A DNA stretch of 20,032 nucleotides from Thermoplasmata archaeon (GCA_021806345.1 JAJZXP010000071.1:1-20032), one strand, 5' to 3'; counted from the first letter of the stretch, positions 5,526-14,127 are shown. Notes: generated by a model not told the origin, from the sequence alone. Program-made: numbers and translations.

Positions 5526-7586
5526 CTATGTTTTATTCTTTACTATAAATAAGTATTCCTTATTTTTGGTTTTTGTTTCTTTCCCAGTAATTTGGTAATT
5601 ATGCTTTTTCTCAATAATCTGAACATCACTAGTAAACTTCTTAATCAAGTTAGTTAATGCCTCTTTGTCTGGATATGAAGAATTGTTATAACTTAATAAC
5701 CAGTACTTATAATTCTTCAATTGGGAGAAAAGTCTCTCAAATAATTTCAAGGATATTTTCTTATCTATAAAGTTGTTCTCAAAAGGTTTGCCAACACTGG
5801 AATTAATGTAATTGTCAAGGAATCCATAAAAACCAAAGTAATTATTCATTGTTCCTGTATATGGCGGGTCTAAATATATCAAATCAGCATTTACTTTTGG
5901 AATTATATTAAATACATCCTCATTATAAGACTTGTTGTCCTGCCCATTATCAAAAATTGCGTTATTGTATTCTTCAACATTTTCTAAAAAATGTTCTTTA
6001 AACGATTTGTTGTGATATGCCCGTTTCCTGCCATAATGTGAATAGCTGTATTCTTCATCCCTTAATTGTTTAACCTTCTCAAAAGGTATGTTAAATCTTG
6101 AATAAGGCATCTTTCTGACCATGGCTCTCCTTAACAGGACTAAAGCCAATGCCTTTTTATAAATGGAATCCAATTTTTCAATATTATTTCGATATTGGTC
6201 TAATTCCATGCACTCATCAGGGAAGAAATATACATTTGAATAATTCTCGTAAACAAATCCTTTTATTGGCTCTCCAGAGAAAATTAAGTCAGTATCTTCT
6301 TCAGAAAGAGTGACATTTGAATTCTCAATCAACGCTTTCCCTATAAGGGAATTTACCTTTAGAATGTCATTGCAAATAACTCCATAACCTCTTTTCTTTG
6401 CTGCAAAACTTACAGAACATCCGCCAGAGAAGGCATCGAAAATGGTATTGACATCATCGGGTATATTTTCAAATATCCAGTCTGTTATTTTCTCTTTATT
6501 CCCGATAAAATTAACCTTTGGATACTTATTGCTTGCCCTTCCCAACTCCAATTTGATTGTTTTAGCTATTGCCTGTGCCAGTAATGGGGGAACGGCATTC
6601 CCGACTTGCTGCTGTTGTGACATTTTAGAGCCGACAAAAACAAAGCTGTCTGGAAAAGATTGTATTCTTGCGAGCTCTCTAACAGATAAAGCCCTGTTTT
6701 GAGAGTAATGGAAGACCTTTCTCATGTCCCCAGTTACGCAGATCGATGGCTCATCTGCATTATACTTTATGTATTTCCTTACATCCCCTGATTTGGGCCT
6801 TAATTCTTCCGGTATCTCATAGCGACAGCCTCCATTTGAGACATAAGACATTTTATTAAGCATACTTTCGGAATGGTTCATGGCCCCATGGTTCGGGATA
6901 TTTGATGTTTCTCCAGAATTTAATTTCGGCAGGTCATCTATTGCTTCTTTTATAGTTTTCCATTTTTTCATCTTTTTGTTGCTTATCGTAGCCTGCGCAT
7001 TTTTATCAAATGTTTTTTCTGGGAACTTGTTTGGTAAATGTATCCTATTGCCTATAAAAAACACCCTATTCCGAATTTGTGGAACCCCGTAGTCTGCAGC
7101 ATTTAATATTTTGCATTCTGTTTCATAGCCTAATTTGCTGAATAAAGAAATAATTTCTTTTCTTGTTTTTCCCTTGTTGTGATTGTAAACTCTTGCTACA
7201 TTTTCAATAATAAAGAATTTTGGTTTTATGATGGAAACAACTCTGGCAAATTCTTTGAATAAATGATTTCTTGGATCGTCTAGAAAGCTTCTCCCTATAT
7301 TTCCGGCCATAGAAAACCCCTGGCACGGTGTTCCGCCAATTATGATGTCTACCTCTTTGCCTTTGGATAATTCTAAAATTTCTTCCTTTGTTAAATCTTT
7401 AATGTCTTTCTCTATTAGGGTATTATCAGGAAAGTTTCTTTTATAAGTTTGGCAGCTGCTTTTATCAAAATCTATGGAAAAAACATTTTCAAATCCTTCC
7501 CTTTCAAATCCAAGAGACAGCCCACCTACACCTGCAAACAAATCAATGTATGTAATTTTATCATTTGCCATTTTTCCTCTTTTCAT
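5526..7586 (-). CDS. Fused C5-cytosine / N6-adenine DNA methyltransferase
   Basis: Two complete methyltransferases in one chain. Residues 13-348 are a Dcm-type enzyme: motif I DLFAGVGGLSLGF, motif IV GGTPCQGFS with catalytic C88, motif VI ENV at 128-130, motif VIII in NRVFFIGNR and motif X QVGNAVPP at 327-334. Residues 358-686 are a D12-class (Dam-like) adenine enzyme: FIGNK at 360-364, FDAFSGGCSVSFAAKKRGY as the SAM motif, and DPPY at 573-576. Both active sites look intact. Such fusions suit an asymmetric site needing a different methyl mark on each strand. A second ATG at 7571, preceded by AGAGGAAAA and giving MANDKITYIDLFAG, is the better start. It is the modification half of the pair with the HNH nuclease. 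Confidence 0.93.
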   Translation of the reverse strand: MKRGKMANDKITYIDLFAGVGGLSLGFEREGFENVFSIDFDKSSCQTYKRNFPDNTLIEKDIKDLTKEEILELSKGKEVDIIIGGTPCQGFSMAGNIGRSFLDDPRNHLFKEFARVVSIIKPKFFIIENVARVYNHNKGKTRKEIISLFSKLGYETECKILNAADYGVPQIRNRVFFIGNRIHLPNKFPEKTFDKNAQATISNKKMKKWKTIKEAIDDLPKLNSGETSNIPNHGAMNHSESMLNKMSYVSNGGCRYEIPEELRPKSGDVRKYIKYNADEPSICVTGDMRKVFHYSQNRALSVRELARIQSFPDSFVFVGSKMSQQQQVGNAVPPLLAQAIAKTIKLELGRASNKYPKVNFIGNKEKITDWIFENIPDDVNTIFDAFSGGCSVSFAAKKRGYGVICNDILKVNSLIGKALIENSNVTLSEEDTDLIFSGEPIKGFVYENYSNVYFFPDECMELDQYRNNIEKLDSIYKKALALVLLRRAMVRKMPYSRFNIPFEKVKQLRDEEYSYSHYGRKRAYHNKSFKEHFLENVEEYNNAIFDNGQDNKSYNEDVFNIIPKVNADLIYLDPPYTGTMNNYFGFYGFLDNYINSSVGKPFENNFIDKKISLKLFERLFSQLKNYKYWLLSYNNSSYPDKEALTNLIKKFTSDVQIIEKKHNYQITGKETKTKNKEYLFIVKNKT

Positions 7587-7611
7587 ATCTATTTACAATA
7601 CTTAATCTTTT

Positions 7612-7625
7612 GTTAACATATTAAC
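7612..7625. promoter_or_regulatory. Inverted repeat upstream of the fused methyltransferase
   Basis: GTTAA-CATA-TTAAC is a perfect five-base inverted repeat with a four-base spacer, 26 bases before the first ATG of the methyltransferase operon. Restriction operons are often controlled by a bound regulator or by their own methylase at such a place. In AT-rich DNA a repeat of this size may also be chance. Confidence 0.3.
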
Positions 7626-7727
7626 GTTTCATGCTATTTCTCATCTTTATACTAGTTTTACATACACTTTAATAAGAATGCCACGCTCTATTTTCCACAA
7701 TTGAAAATTAAATCATGCGCTAATTAA

Positions 7728-7991
7728 TTAAATATCATGGGCAATAAGAGGGCAAGAATATGTAATGCGCCCTTCGCACATCATCAGGTTGTTAATACCG
7801 TTGCAATCAACTCTTTGCATTCCCCTGTTAATCGTGCCCATCCCTACAATGCAAATTTTTTTGTTCAGTAATAACAAAGATTTCAAGCCTGTCTTTTGAT
7901 TAATTGCGAGATCGCCTTTACCAATGATGAAATTATTGCCATTATATTGCAATACATGCCATGTATGTTTTAATCTTTGTTTGAAGTTCAT
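7728..7991 (-). CDS. Doubtful small hypothetical protein
   Basis: An 87-residue frame with no recognised motif. It has a mixed hydrophobic middle (SLLLLNKKICIVGMGTI) and a few cysteines (VDCNGINNLMMCEG). No convincing TATA box at leaderless spacing or Shine-Dalgarno precedes it. It sits in a spacer that also contains a recombinase fragment, so it may be a chance frame or a piece of a decayed gene. Confidence 0.2.
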   Translation of the reverse strand: MNFKQRLKHTWHVLQYNGNNFIIGKGDLAINQKTGLKSLLLLNKKICIVGMGTINRGMQRVDCNGINNLMMCEGRITYSCPLIAHDI

Positions 7992-8085
7992 TGGAATTTA
8001 TAATCCTTTGGATGATTATTTAATTGTCATTTATTCAATATTATATTTATTCATAGCATTACCCCTCTAAGAGCTCCCATCTCTA

Positions 8086-8222
8086 TTTCCGGCGTAATAA
8101 CAAATATTTGCCTAGATCATGCCTGAGCATGTGCGGATGCAAATTTAGCCCAATTTTATTCCCATATACTTTTATTTTCTTCCAGGCAGTCTGGCTGTAC
8201 ATTTTAAAGAATCTTCCGTGAT
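8086..8222 (-). pseudogene. Tyrosine recombinase remnant (HxxR segment)
   Basis: Translating the minus strand from 8222 gives 44 codons before TAG at 8083-8085. They include YSQTAWKKIKVYGNKIGLN and HPHMLRHDLGKYLL. This matches the Xer/phage integrase box with the catalytic histidine and arginine (HPHxLRH), and the helix just before it has the usual spacing. Everything upstream, including the first catalytic arginine, and the downstream tyrosine segment are missing or out of frame. It is a distinct sequence from the intact integrase at the left edge (HPHSFRHYYAT). It abuts the 3' end of the GmrSD-like gene exactly, so a former mobile element or its scar probably marks this junction. Confidence 0.6.
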
Positions 8223-10055
8223 TTAACTCGGAAGACGGCTTTTTATTCCTTCTTTGATAGTTGTTTCTCTCTCCTTAATGAAGTTATCATAATCGTCATC
8301 CCGCATATATTCGAGGCCCAATTTTGAAATGAAGTGTTTTGCCATAAGGTCTTCCAGTCTGCTGTAGTCACCCCCCATCTTGTCCTGCATTTCTTTAACA
8401 TAAACTGAAGGTTTTTTATTGCTTATTTTTATGTTAGTTTGGTCGAATAATAGAGTTCTATTCAATATATTATCTTTAGTACTACTAAATTTTGTCGATT
8501 TATCTTTGTCCAGCCCTTCAATCTTGGAAGGGAAAATGTGGTGATCATTTACCCTCTTGCTATTGTAATCGACAGAACCTGGAGAAGTTCTCTCATAAAA
8601 ATCAGGTCCACCACTTAATGCAATCAAAGATATTATTGCATTGTAAACTGATGTTCCCTTTTTAGACTTTTGCAGATCTAGATTGTCAATTATTCTTTGA
8701 AAATTATCTTGTCTTAGTCTTTGTATATTGTATGGATCGCCAGATTTAAGCCAGGCCTTTAGCTCTCTGAAATCCTTTGACATTACTGTGTCCGAAGAAC
8801 CGCTGTAATCCTGAGAAAACACAGCCGACCAATACCACTTTGAAACAATTTTGTCAAATTCACTTTCAGGTAATATATACTTGTATTCATCCTCGTATAT
8901 TTTTAGTACTGCAGCAAGTACAGGAATTATAGTTGTATTCGGAATAAAATCGCTTTTTATTGCCCCAAAGTGCTTATTATCACTAACATTCTGTATTCTG
9001 GATCTTGCGCTCTCACTGAAATCTATGGCATCTTTCCATAATTTCAAAAACTCCGCCTGGGATTTAATCGGAGTGGTTTCTACCTTCTTTCCATTAACCC
9101 TTTGCACATCCATTTGCCCAGGAACCAATGAATAAACGTATTTAGGACTGGAGTATTCCCTCGTTGCTAGTGCCATAAACTTAAGTAAATACTCTTCAAT
9201 ACCAGGTATTTCTTTCAACTGATCTCCTACCTCTTTATCATAACTTTTTCTCAATTCTATGTTATGTCCGAAGAGAAAAGCATTCATAAGATCAAACATT
9301 GATAATTTTAGTCCTTTTTGATTTAATCGAGCAAACATTATACTGACATCATTCATGTTATTTTTGTTGTCAAGCACATGGGTGGTAAATTTATAATCTA
9401 ATATCCCGGAAATATACCCGTCAACTTCTTTTTCTCTCTTTAAAACCGCCTTCACTTTTTGTCCATCGTCTTCGATATCCACAGGATGATACTTATCAAA
9501 TAATTTCAAAGAGTATTCATCTATCCAATCTTTTAACTCGTTTTTTTTGAATTCTTCATCTGAAAGCAAAGCCAATGGGAATTTCAACTCATTGATAAAT
9601 CTGTCTTTATTGGATTTAAGACTATCGATAGAAGTATGGTAGCGATTATATTCATAAGATACTGAATTGTCAATATCTTCGTTGTAGCGCTTATCAATAT
9701 CCAAATAGAAAACGTAATGAGAGTTTTTATTTGGAAACTTGATATCTGGATTGTATATTGCATAATACAATGAAGAAAGTCTCTGCTGTCCATCTAATAT
9801 GGCAAAATTTACGTGATCTGAGTTGTTAGCACCTTCAAGAGGTTCAAAGTTGACCATTTTCTTGGTTTCATTATCAATTTCCCAGAACAGAAGCAACCCG
9901 GAAAAATAGTTAAATGATACTGAAGCTAGCAAATCCCTAACTTGATTAGGTTGCCATTCGAATTTTCGCTGAAATGATGGCTTTGCAAATTCCCCTTTGT
10001 GAACTCCTTCTAGCAATCTTTCGACCGTTTTGTCCTGTCCTGGATGTATAGTCAT
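8223..10055 (-). CDS. GmrSD-like modification-dependent nuclease (DUF262-DUF1524)
   Basis: Single-chain type IV restriction enzyme of the GmrSD layout. The N-terminal DUF262 domain has PSFQRKFEWQPNQV and the ILDGQQRLSSLYY motif, thought to act in nucleotide-driven translocation or sensing. The C-terminal DUF1524 domain has the His-Me-type nuclease box VNDHHIFPSK followed by an N-rich NILNRTLL segment. Known relatives cut glucosylated hydroxymethylcytosine or other modified DNA. The frame is open to a GTG at 10130, but a TATA box at 10073-10085 lies about 24 bases before ATG 10055 (MTIHPGQDKTVERLL), which also looks like the family's normal start, so I chose 10055. It stands alone on this strand; a small membrane protein is divergent to it. 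Confidence 0.88.
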   Translation of the reverse strand: MTIHPGQDKTVERLLEGVHKGEFAKPSFQRKFEWQPNQVRDLLASVSFNYFSGLLLFWEIDNETKKMVNFEPLEGANNSDHVNFAILDGQQRLSSLYYAIYNPDIKFPNKNSHYVFYLDIDKRYNEDIDNSVSYEYNRYHTSIDSLKSNKDRFINELKFPLALLSDEEFKKNELKDWIDEYSLKLFDKYHPVDIEDDGQKVKAVLKREKEVDGYISGILDYKFTTHVLDNKNNMNDVSIMFARLNQKGLKLSMFDLMNAFLFGHNIELRKSYDKEVGDQLKEIPGIEEYLLKFMALATREYSSPKYVYSLVPGQMDVQRVNGKKVETTPIKSQAEFLKLWKDAIDFSESARSRIQNVSDNKHFGAIKSDFIPNTTIIPVLAAVLKIYEDEYKYILPESEFDKIVSKWYWSAVFSQDYSGSSDTVMSKDFRELKAWLKSGDPYNIQRLRQDNFQRIIDNLDLQKSKKGTSVYNAIISLIALSGGPDFYERTSPGSVDYNSKRVNDHHIFPSKIEGLDKDKSTKFSSTKDNILNRTLLFDQTNIKISNKKPSVYVKEMQDKMGGDYSRLEDLMAKHFISKLGLEYMRDDDYDNFIKERETTIKEGIKSRLPS

Positions 10056-10072
10056 TAATCTGTATATAGATG

Positions 10073-10085
10073 CATATATATCAAT
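10073..10085 (-). promoter_or_regulatory. TATA box deciding the GmrSD-like start
   Basis: ATTGATATATATG on the minus strand is centred about 24 bases before ATG 10055, ideal for a leaderless transcript. The longer GTG start at 10130 has its only TATA-like match too close to it. Confidence 0.45.
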
Positions 10086-10134
10086 TTGTTGATATTGAAA
10101 TCCTTGTTCAAGGTGCAATTGAATATTCACGCTA

Positions 10135-10147
10135 GATTAATATATTT
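10135..10147 (+). promoter_or_regulatory. TATA box of the small membrane protein
   Basis: ATTAATATATTTT centred about 24 bases before ATG 10165 predicts a leaderless transcript and supports that start over the in-frame ATG at 10213. Confidence 0.45.
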
Positions 10148-10164
10148 TACATCGATATAATTCT

Positions 10165-10440
10165 ATGGACGCAGCTAAAATTGTTAATTCCAAAATCACA
10201 CATTTGGGAAAAATGAAGAAAATTATATTTTATCTGGTTACTGTAATTTTATTGATCTTATTACTACTTTTGTATTTATACAACAATAGCTACTATGGCC
10301 TTTTTCCATTAATACTATTCACAGGATTGATAATAGTAATTGTTTCAGCAATTGCTTTGACTTTAGAATACTTCCGTATTGTAGGGGAGATAAGGTATAA
10401 TGAATTACTTCTCCAAAGCCTAATAGAAGAATATCTGTAA
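10165..10440 (+). CDS. Small membrane protein with two predicted helices
   Basis: Ninety-one residues. Two strongly hydrophobic stretches are visible: residues 18-40 (KIIFYLVTVILLILLLLLYLY) and about 47-68 (LFPLILFTGLIIVIVSAIA). They are linked by a short polar turn and followed by a charged tail (EYFRIVGEIRYNELLLQSLIEEYL). No family is recognised. It has its own leaderless promoter and is divergent from the GmrSD-like nuclease with about 110 bases between the two starts, so the pair may be co-regulated. Small two-helix proteins are common effectors or partners in defence loci, but nothing in the sequence proves that role here. Confidence 0.6.
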   Translation: MDAAKIVNSKITHLGKMKKIIFYLVTVILLILLLLLYLYNNSYYGLFPLILFTGLIIVIVSAIALTLEYFRIVGEIRYNELLLQSLIEEYL

Positions 10441-10762
10441 AATGCAGTAGAGGGAAACGTAATAAAGTTTTGCCTCATTACAATTGTTCTCATATATTCC
10501 AAAACACAAGTTTAGCAAAACATTCACTTTATTTAGAATTTATAAGTACCTTTAAAAACTACCTATATTAGATTATTGCATGTAATATTGGTCAAAGCAT
10601 GGCCTGAACAACTGAGGGGTAACTTATTCAAGGAGAACATCTTTCTGAAATAAATTTATAATTAGCTTAAGCAATAATCATTGTTTGATGTTCAGGGTGT
10701 TATATGAATGGATAGTTTCCATAATTTGGCATAGGATCTTAATCTTAGTATAAATCCAGGAA
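10441..10762. other. Gap of about 320 bases without a clear gene
   Basis: The gap lies between the small membrane protein and the 3' end of mcrC, which converge on it. A short plus-strand frame ending near 10650 reads KAWPEQLRGNLFKENIFLK. It looks like the tail of some gene but has no start and no family match. No RNA gene, repeat or strong hairpin was seen. Confidence 0.5.
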
Positions 10763-12136
10763 CTATAAGGCATCCAAATCCATTTCCTTTCCCACATGCA
10801 TTGTCGTGTCATTGTTGGGGAATAATTTTGCCATTAGTGGTTTAATCTCATTAGCCAATTTAGATTCCCAATTACCATCTTTTAGGTTCATCTTTAGTTT
10901 CCAAATACGCAATCTGTTCTTATCCTCGAAGTGGAGTGGACCATTGTCAATAGTCCTATATCCGGAAGGATAAACAAGAATGCAATCAGATGCATTGTAC
11001 TTAACTGAATAAGCGTACATTTGATATAAGTCAGATGTACTGACCCCATTAAGTATATTATGATCCCCTGAGTCTTCTTTCTTATATTTTGTGTCGAGAA
11101 TTATGGTCTGTGTTTCGTTTTTATTTTCACTTTCTATACAAATATCAGGTTTGAGGGTACTTGACTTGTAATCAATGAATAAAGAGTGTCGTGAATCCTG
11201 TGACCTGATTGAATTGTGCGTTGATGGTAGGATAATGCTCTCGTTATTCCTTATGAAGTTTGCGAAGAAAGTCTCGAAAATCTTGCTCATGTCTAGTAGG
11301 AGAGCCGGCCCTTGGGAATACTTGCTTGAATCAGGATTGATAGAAAGACCTTCTAAAATTAACTTGCTCTGATCATAGGGGTTTTTGTAATGTTGATTTA
11401 GCCTGTTTAAATTTATCTTCTTAAGGTATATTTGTCTCAAAGGCATAGTATCAATGTCAACTAAAAAGCCAGACAACTCACGAAGTTCCCAGCTTAAGTT
11501 GTCGCTCCTAACTATTCTTGCAAAATAGGAGCAAGCCCCTTTAAAATATTGCATTAATTCAGTGTTTTCTGTGTAGATATACGATTCTTGCACAATTTGG
11601 GAAGAATCAGGTTCATACATCTGTCTCTCAATTAGGGGTTTGCCAGTTAGGTAACTGCTCTTTAAAATTATTTGTTCGTATTGACAGTGAATACCCTCAA
11701 ATAACGCATTCTTTAAGGATGTCGCGAAGAAGAATACCAGGAGTTCGAGTATGCCTGCCTTATCCAGTTTTTCGAATTGAAGAAGTTCATGCTCAATATC
11801 CTTAATCCCAAGTGTATAGGAAATCATCCTGGCAAAGCTGAAAAATGCATCTTGGGTATTCTCAGTCGAGTTTCCCTCTTTCAGCTCAAAAATCTTTGGA
11901 AGAATGTTGACCTGAAAGTCTCCCAGTGAAATTGCCCCGACGAAGTTGATAAACCTTGCACTGTGCTTAGGGCCAAATTGAAAGAAATCCTCATTTATCT
12001 GCTTATTTGCCTTTAGCTTAAAATTCATCTGCTCAAGCTCTTCCGCTTGCTCATCCGTAATTGTCCTTTCCCCAACAGAACTAGAGGAGATTTTTACTGT
12101 ATTATTCTCAAATAAAGTAAGCTGCATTTTACTCAT
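10763..12136 (-). CDS. mcrC: McrC nuclease subunit of the McrBC restriction system
   Basis: McrC supplies the endonuclease and stimulates McrB's nucleotide hydrolysis; the complex translocates and cuts DNA carrying modified cytosine. The N-terminal half fits McrC (ISLGDFQVNILPKIFE, where the substrate-bridging domain turns into the core). The C-terminal half has DMSKIFETFF at 282-291 and a PD-(D/E)xK nuclease: LKPDICIE with D331, then IILDTKYKK with D348 and K350, followed by DLYQMYAYSVKYNASDCILVYP. All catalytic residues are present. It starts in an ATGA overlap with mcrB (12133-12136), so the two are translationally coupled. The length of 457 residues is a little above that of E. coli McrC. 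Confidence 0.93.
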   Translation of the reverse strand: MSKMQLTLFENNTVKISSSSVGERTITDEQAEELEQMNFKLKANKQINEDFFQFGPKHSARFINFVGAISLGDFQVNILPKIFELKEGNSTENTQDAFFSFARMISYTLGIKDIEHELLQFEKLDKAGILELLVFFFATSLKNALFEGIHCQYEQIILKSSYLTGKPLIERQMYEPDSSQIVQESYIYTENTELMQYFKGACSYFARIVRSDNLSWELRELSGFLVDIDTMPLRQIYLKKINLNRLNQHYKNPYDQSKLILEGLSINPDSSKYSQGPALLLDMSKIFETFFANFIRNNESIILPSTHNSIRSQDSRHSLFIDYKSSTLKPDICIESENKNETQTIILDTKYKKEDSGDHNILNGVSTSDLYQMYAYSVKYNASDCILVYPSGYRTIDNGPLHFEDKNRLRIWKLKMNLKDGNWESKLANEIKPLMAKLFPNNDTTMHVGKEMDLDAL

Positions 12137-13785
12137 TTATCTTGGTCATCTTCCGATTTTTTAGCCGGTAAAACGCTGTCTAAAAATTCCTCTGGCGATT
12201 TAAAACTACGGTACGGGTGGAACATATCAGCATTCTTTCCTTCAACTTCCTTTGTTTTTATTACAGACTTCAATATTTCAAGCAATCTATCATTATCGAG
12301 ATAAAAGTATTCTTGTAAGAGTGGCATTATCTTGTAGTACCAAGAGTTCATTAAGTCTTCGGCTGAACCAATGTCTTTAAAGTAAGCGTGCCCAATACCA
12401 TAGTCTGGCCCTTTAAATTTTGCAATTTCATCGTTCAACACATTGAAGATAAGGAGTATAGCATCCTTCACGTTCTCCGGAGTGCCCTTATCTTTGAGAA
12501 GTCTATCCAGTACTTTTTCGTCTGGTTCGACTGGAATAAAGTGAAACCTTCTTCGGATAGCCAGGTCCATAAGAGCAATTGATTTGTCCGTGGTATTCAT
12601 GGTTCCTATGATATACAGATTCATTGGTACCGAAAATGGTTCATGAGAGTAGATTAATTCTACTTTCATTCCTGGTTTTTCTTTGCTCTGCTCTCTTTTG
12701 TCTTGTTCAAGAAGGGTAATCAGCTCACCAAACACTCTCGAAATATCTGCACGATTTATCTCATCCAAGATCAGCACATACTTTGCATTTTTACCATTCT
12801 GCAAACTCTCCTTAGCCTTGTCGCTGAATTTTTTGAAGGCGCCAGCTTGGGTCTCATAGTAAATTGCTCCTTTCTCTGTTGTTTGCGGCCTCAAACCCTC
12901 AACAAATTGCTCATAACCATAGGATTTGTGCATTGTGATCATTTTGATTTGTTTCCCTTTAGAGGTTTCCTCACTGGGCGGCTCTTTCAGCCATTCCCTT
13001 AGGTCTTGCAGAGTGAGTCCCGAGCCATTAATGATTCCGCTGGCTATTCGTGTGGCCAGGAAAGTCTTTCCAGTTCCTACTGGCCCATAGAGAACTATAT
13101 TCCTTGGAAACTCTGGGTCTTCGTTATACATGACAATTTTATCTGAGTTCGATGCTATATCGTTAGACGAACCTACATTAGATACACTCGGGGATGTACC
13201 CTTATCTTCAGGGTGATTAGCGATATAATACCATGCCCAGTCCAATTCCCAGAGGCTAATACCATGTTGTTTTGCCAAATCATTAGCATATTTATTAAAT
13301 TCCTCATAGTGTTTAACGAAGTAATTCCTGTCCCTGGAATACTTTTTTTCATTTTGAATTGAATTCATCGCCTCTACAACTGTACCGTTGTAGACTGCAT
13401 ACTTCTCAGGAAAAACAACTATAAGTATGGCAGTTGCCACAGCGGGACCCAATCCATACACTTTGTTTTCACCGTTATCAGATACCGTTTTCATAAGCCT
13501 CTCACCAATTTGCTTATTCTCATCCAGAAGGATTTTCAATGCTATTTTGAGTTTATCAAAGTCGGTCTGTTTAGGGCCGTTTCTAGGAAGACCAGGCCAA
13601 TGAGTATTGTTGTCAAACAACAAGAAATCATGAAATTTCTCCCACTGAAGACCATCAATATGACTTGGACTGAAAATCGTACCATACATATTTATAACTT
13701 CTTTTTCTTGGGACAACAACTTGTTACTGTTGCTTGGGTTGAATTGTTCTTTCGTATATTTGATGGCTTCCTCTAATAAGTCCAT
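12133..13785 (-). CDS. mcrB: McrB AAA+ motor of the McrBC restriction system
   Basis: AAA+ motor, GTP-specific in the known family. Walker A is GPVGTGKT at 234-241, Walker B LILDEINRAD with D341-E342, and the McrB signature MNTTDKS at 396-402 precedes the arginine-rich ALMDLAIRRRFHFI. The N-terminal 190 residues differ from the E. coli 5-methylcytosine reader. They are helical, with GLGPAVATAILIVVFP at 111-126 resembling helix-hairpin-helix DNA binding, and LDWAWYYIANHP at 181-192. Target choice may therefore be different, as is usual for McrB homologues with swapped N-domains. A TATA box lies 17-29 bases before ATG 13785. It forms a two-gene operon with mcrC. Confidence 0.94.
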   Translation of the reverse strand: MDLLEEAIKYTKEQFNPSNSNKLLSQEKEVINMYGTIFSPSHIDGLQWEKFHDFLLFDNNTHWPGLPRNGPKQTDFDKLKIALKILLDENKQIGERLMKTVSDNGENKVYGLGPAVATAILIVVFPEKYAVYNGTVVEAMNSIQNEKKYSRDRNYFVKHYEEFNKYANDLAKQHGISLWELDWAWYYIANHPEDKGTSPSVSNVGSSNDIASNSDKIVMYNEDPEFPRNIVLYGPVGTGKTFLATRIASGIINGSGLTLQDLREWLKEPPSEETSKGKQIKMITMHKSYGYEQFVEGLRPQTTEKGAIYYETQAGAFKKFSDKAKESLQNGKNAKYVLILDEINRADISRVFGELITLLEQDKREQSKEKPGMKVELIYSHEPFSVPMNLYIIGTMNTTDKSIALMDLAIRRRFHFIPVEPDEKVLDRLLKDKGTPENVKDAILLIFNVLNDEIAKFKGPDYGIGHAYFKDIGSAEDLMNSWYYKIMPLLQEYFYLDNDRLLEILKSVIKTKEVEGKNADMFHPYRSFKSPEEFLDSVLPAKKSEDDQDK

Positions 13786-13801
13786 AAGAGAAAGATAACG
13801 A

Positions 13802-13814
13802 GGTATATAATTAA
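13802..13814 (-). promoter_or_regulatory. TATA box of the mcrBC operon
   Basis: TTAATTATATACC on the minus strand is centred about 23 bases before the mcrB start codon, predicting a leaderless transcript. Confidence 0.55.
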
Positions 13815-14117
13815 GATTTCCTTTTCGACCCGAGAAATTTTGTAGAAAGTACAGTTAAAATCTCCTACTTGTCAATACGCCACATAAATCAGTTTCTTGC
13901 ATACCAAGCTTTTACTGCAGCCATATGACGCTTCTTATTTTCAAGATCTCTTATTTCATTTAAACTATACTATATAGAATGGTGATAAACTCCTGAAAAT
14001 ACTTTCTATTCTCCTTGCGCCAAAAGTAAAAGGTAATGCTCGGGTCTCCATTATAAGGATAATTCTTGTAATTAAGTTTATTAGGCCAGATCAGAATACT
14101 TATATTATAGCAAAGGA

Positions 14118-14127
14118 TTAAATATAA
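14118..14127 (+). promoter_or_regulatory. TATA box of the nurA-herA-druA operon
   Basis: TTAAATATAA is centred about 24 bases before the TTG at 14146. That is leaderless spacing and the main reason to accept the TTG start. The same promoter probably drives the four-gene run. Confidence 0.6.

Larger units (their letters stand above)
7587..8222. other. Decayed intergenic spacer of about 635 bases
   Basis: This stretch lies between the divergent-looking ends of the restriction-modification pair and the GmrSD-like gene. It holds the upstream region of the methyltransferase, one 87-codon open frame on the minus strand (7728-7991) that matches nothing I know, and the remnant of a tyrosine recombinase (8086-8222). 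No RNA gene or long repeat was seen. Confidence 0.6.

Noticed and set aside
6442..7092. Plus-strand open frames within the methyltransferase
   Set aside because: Antisense shadows of a well-supported 686-residue gene with all catalytic motifs.
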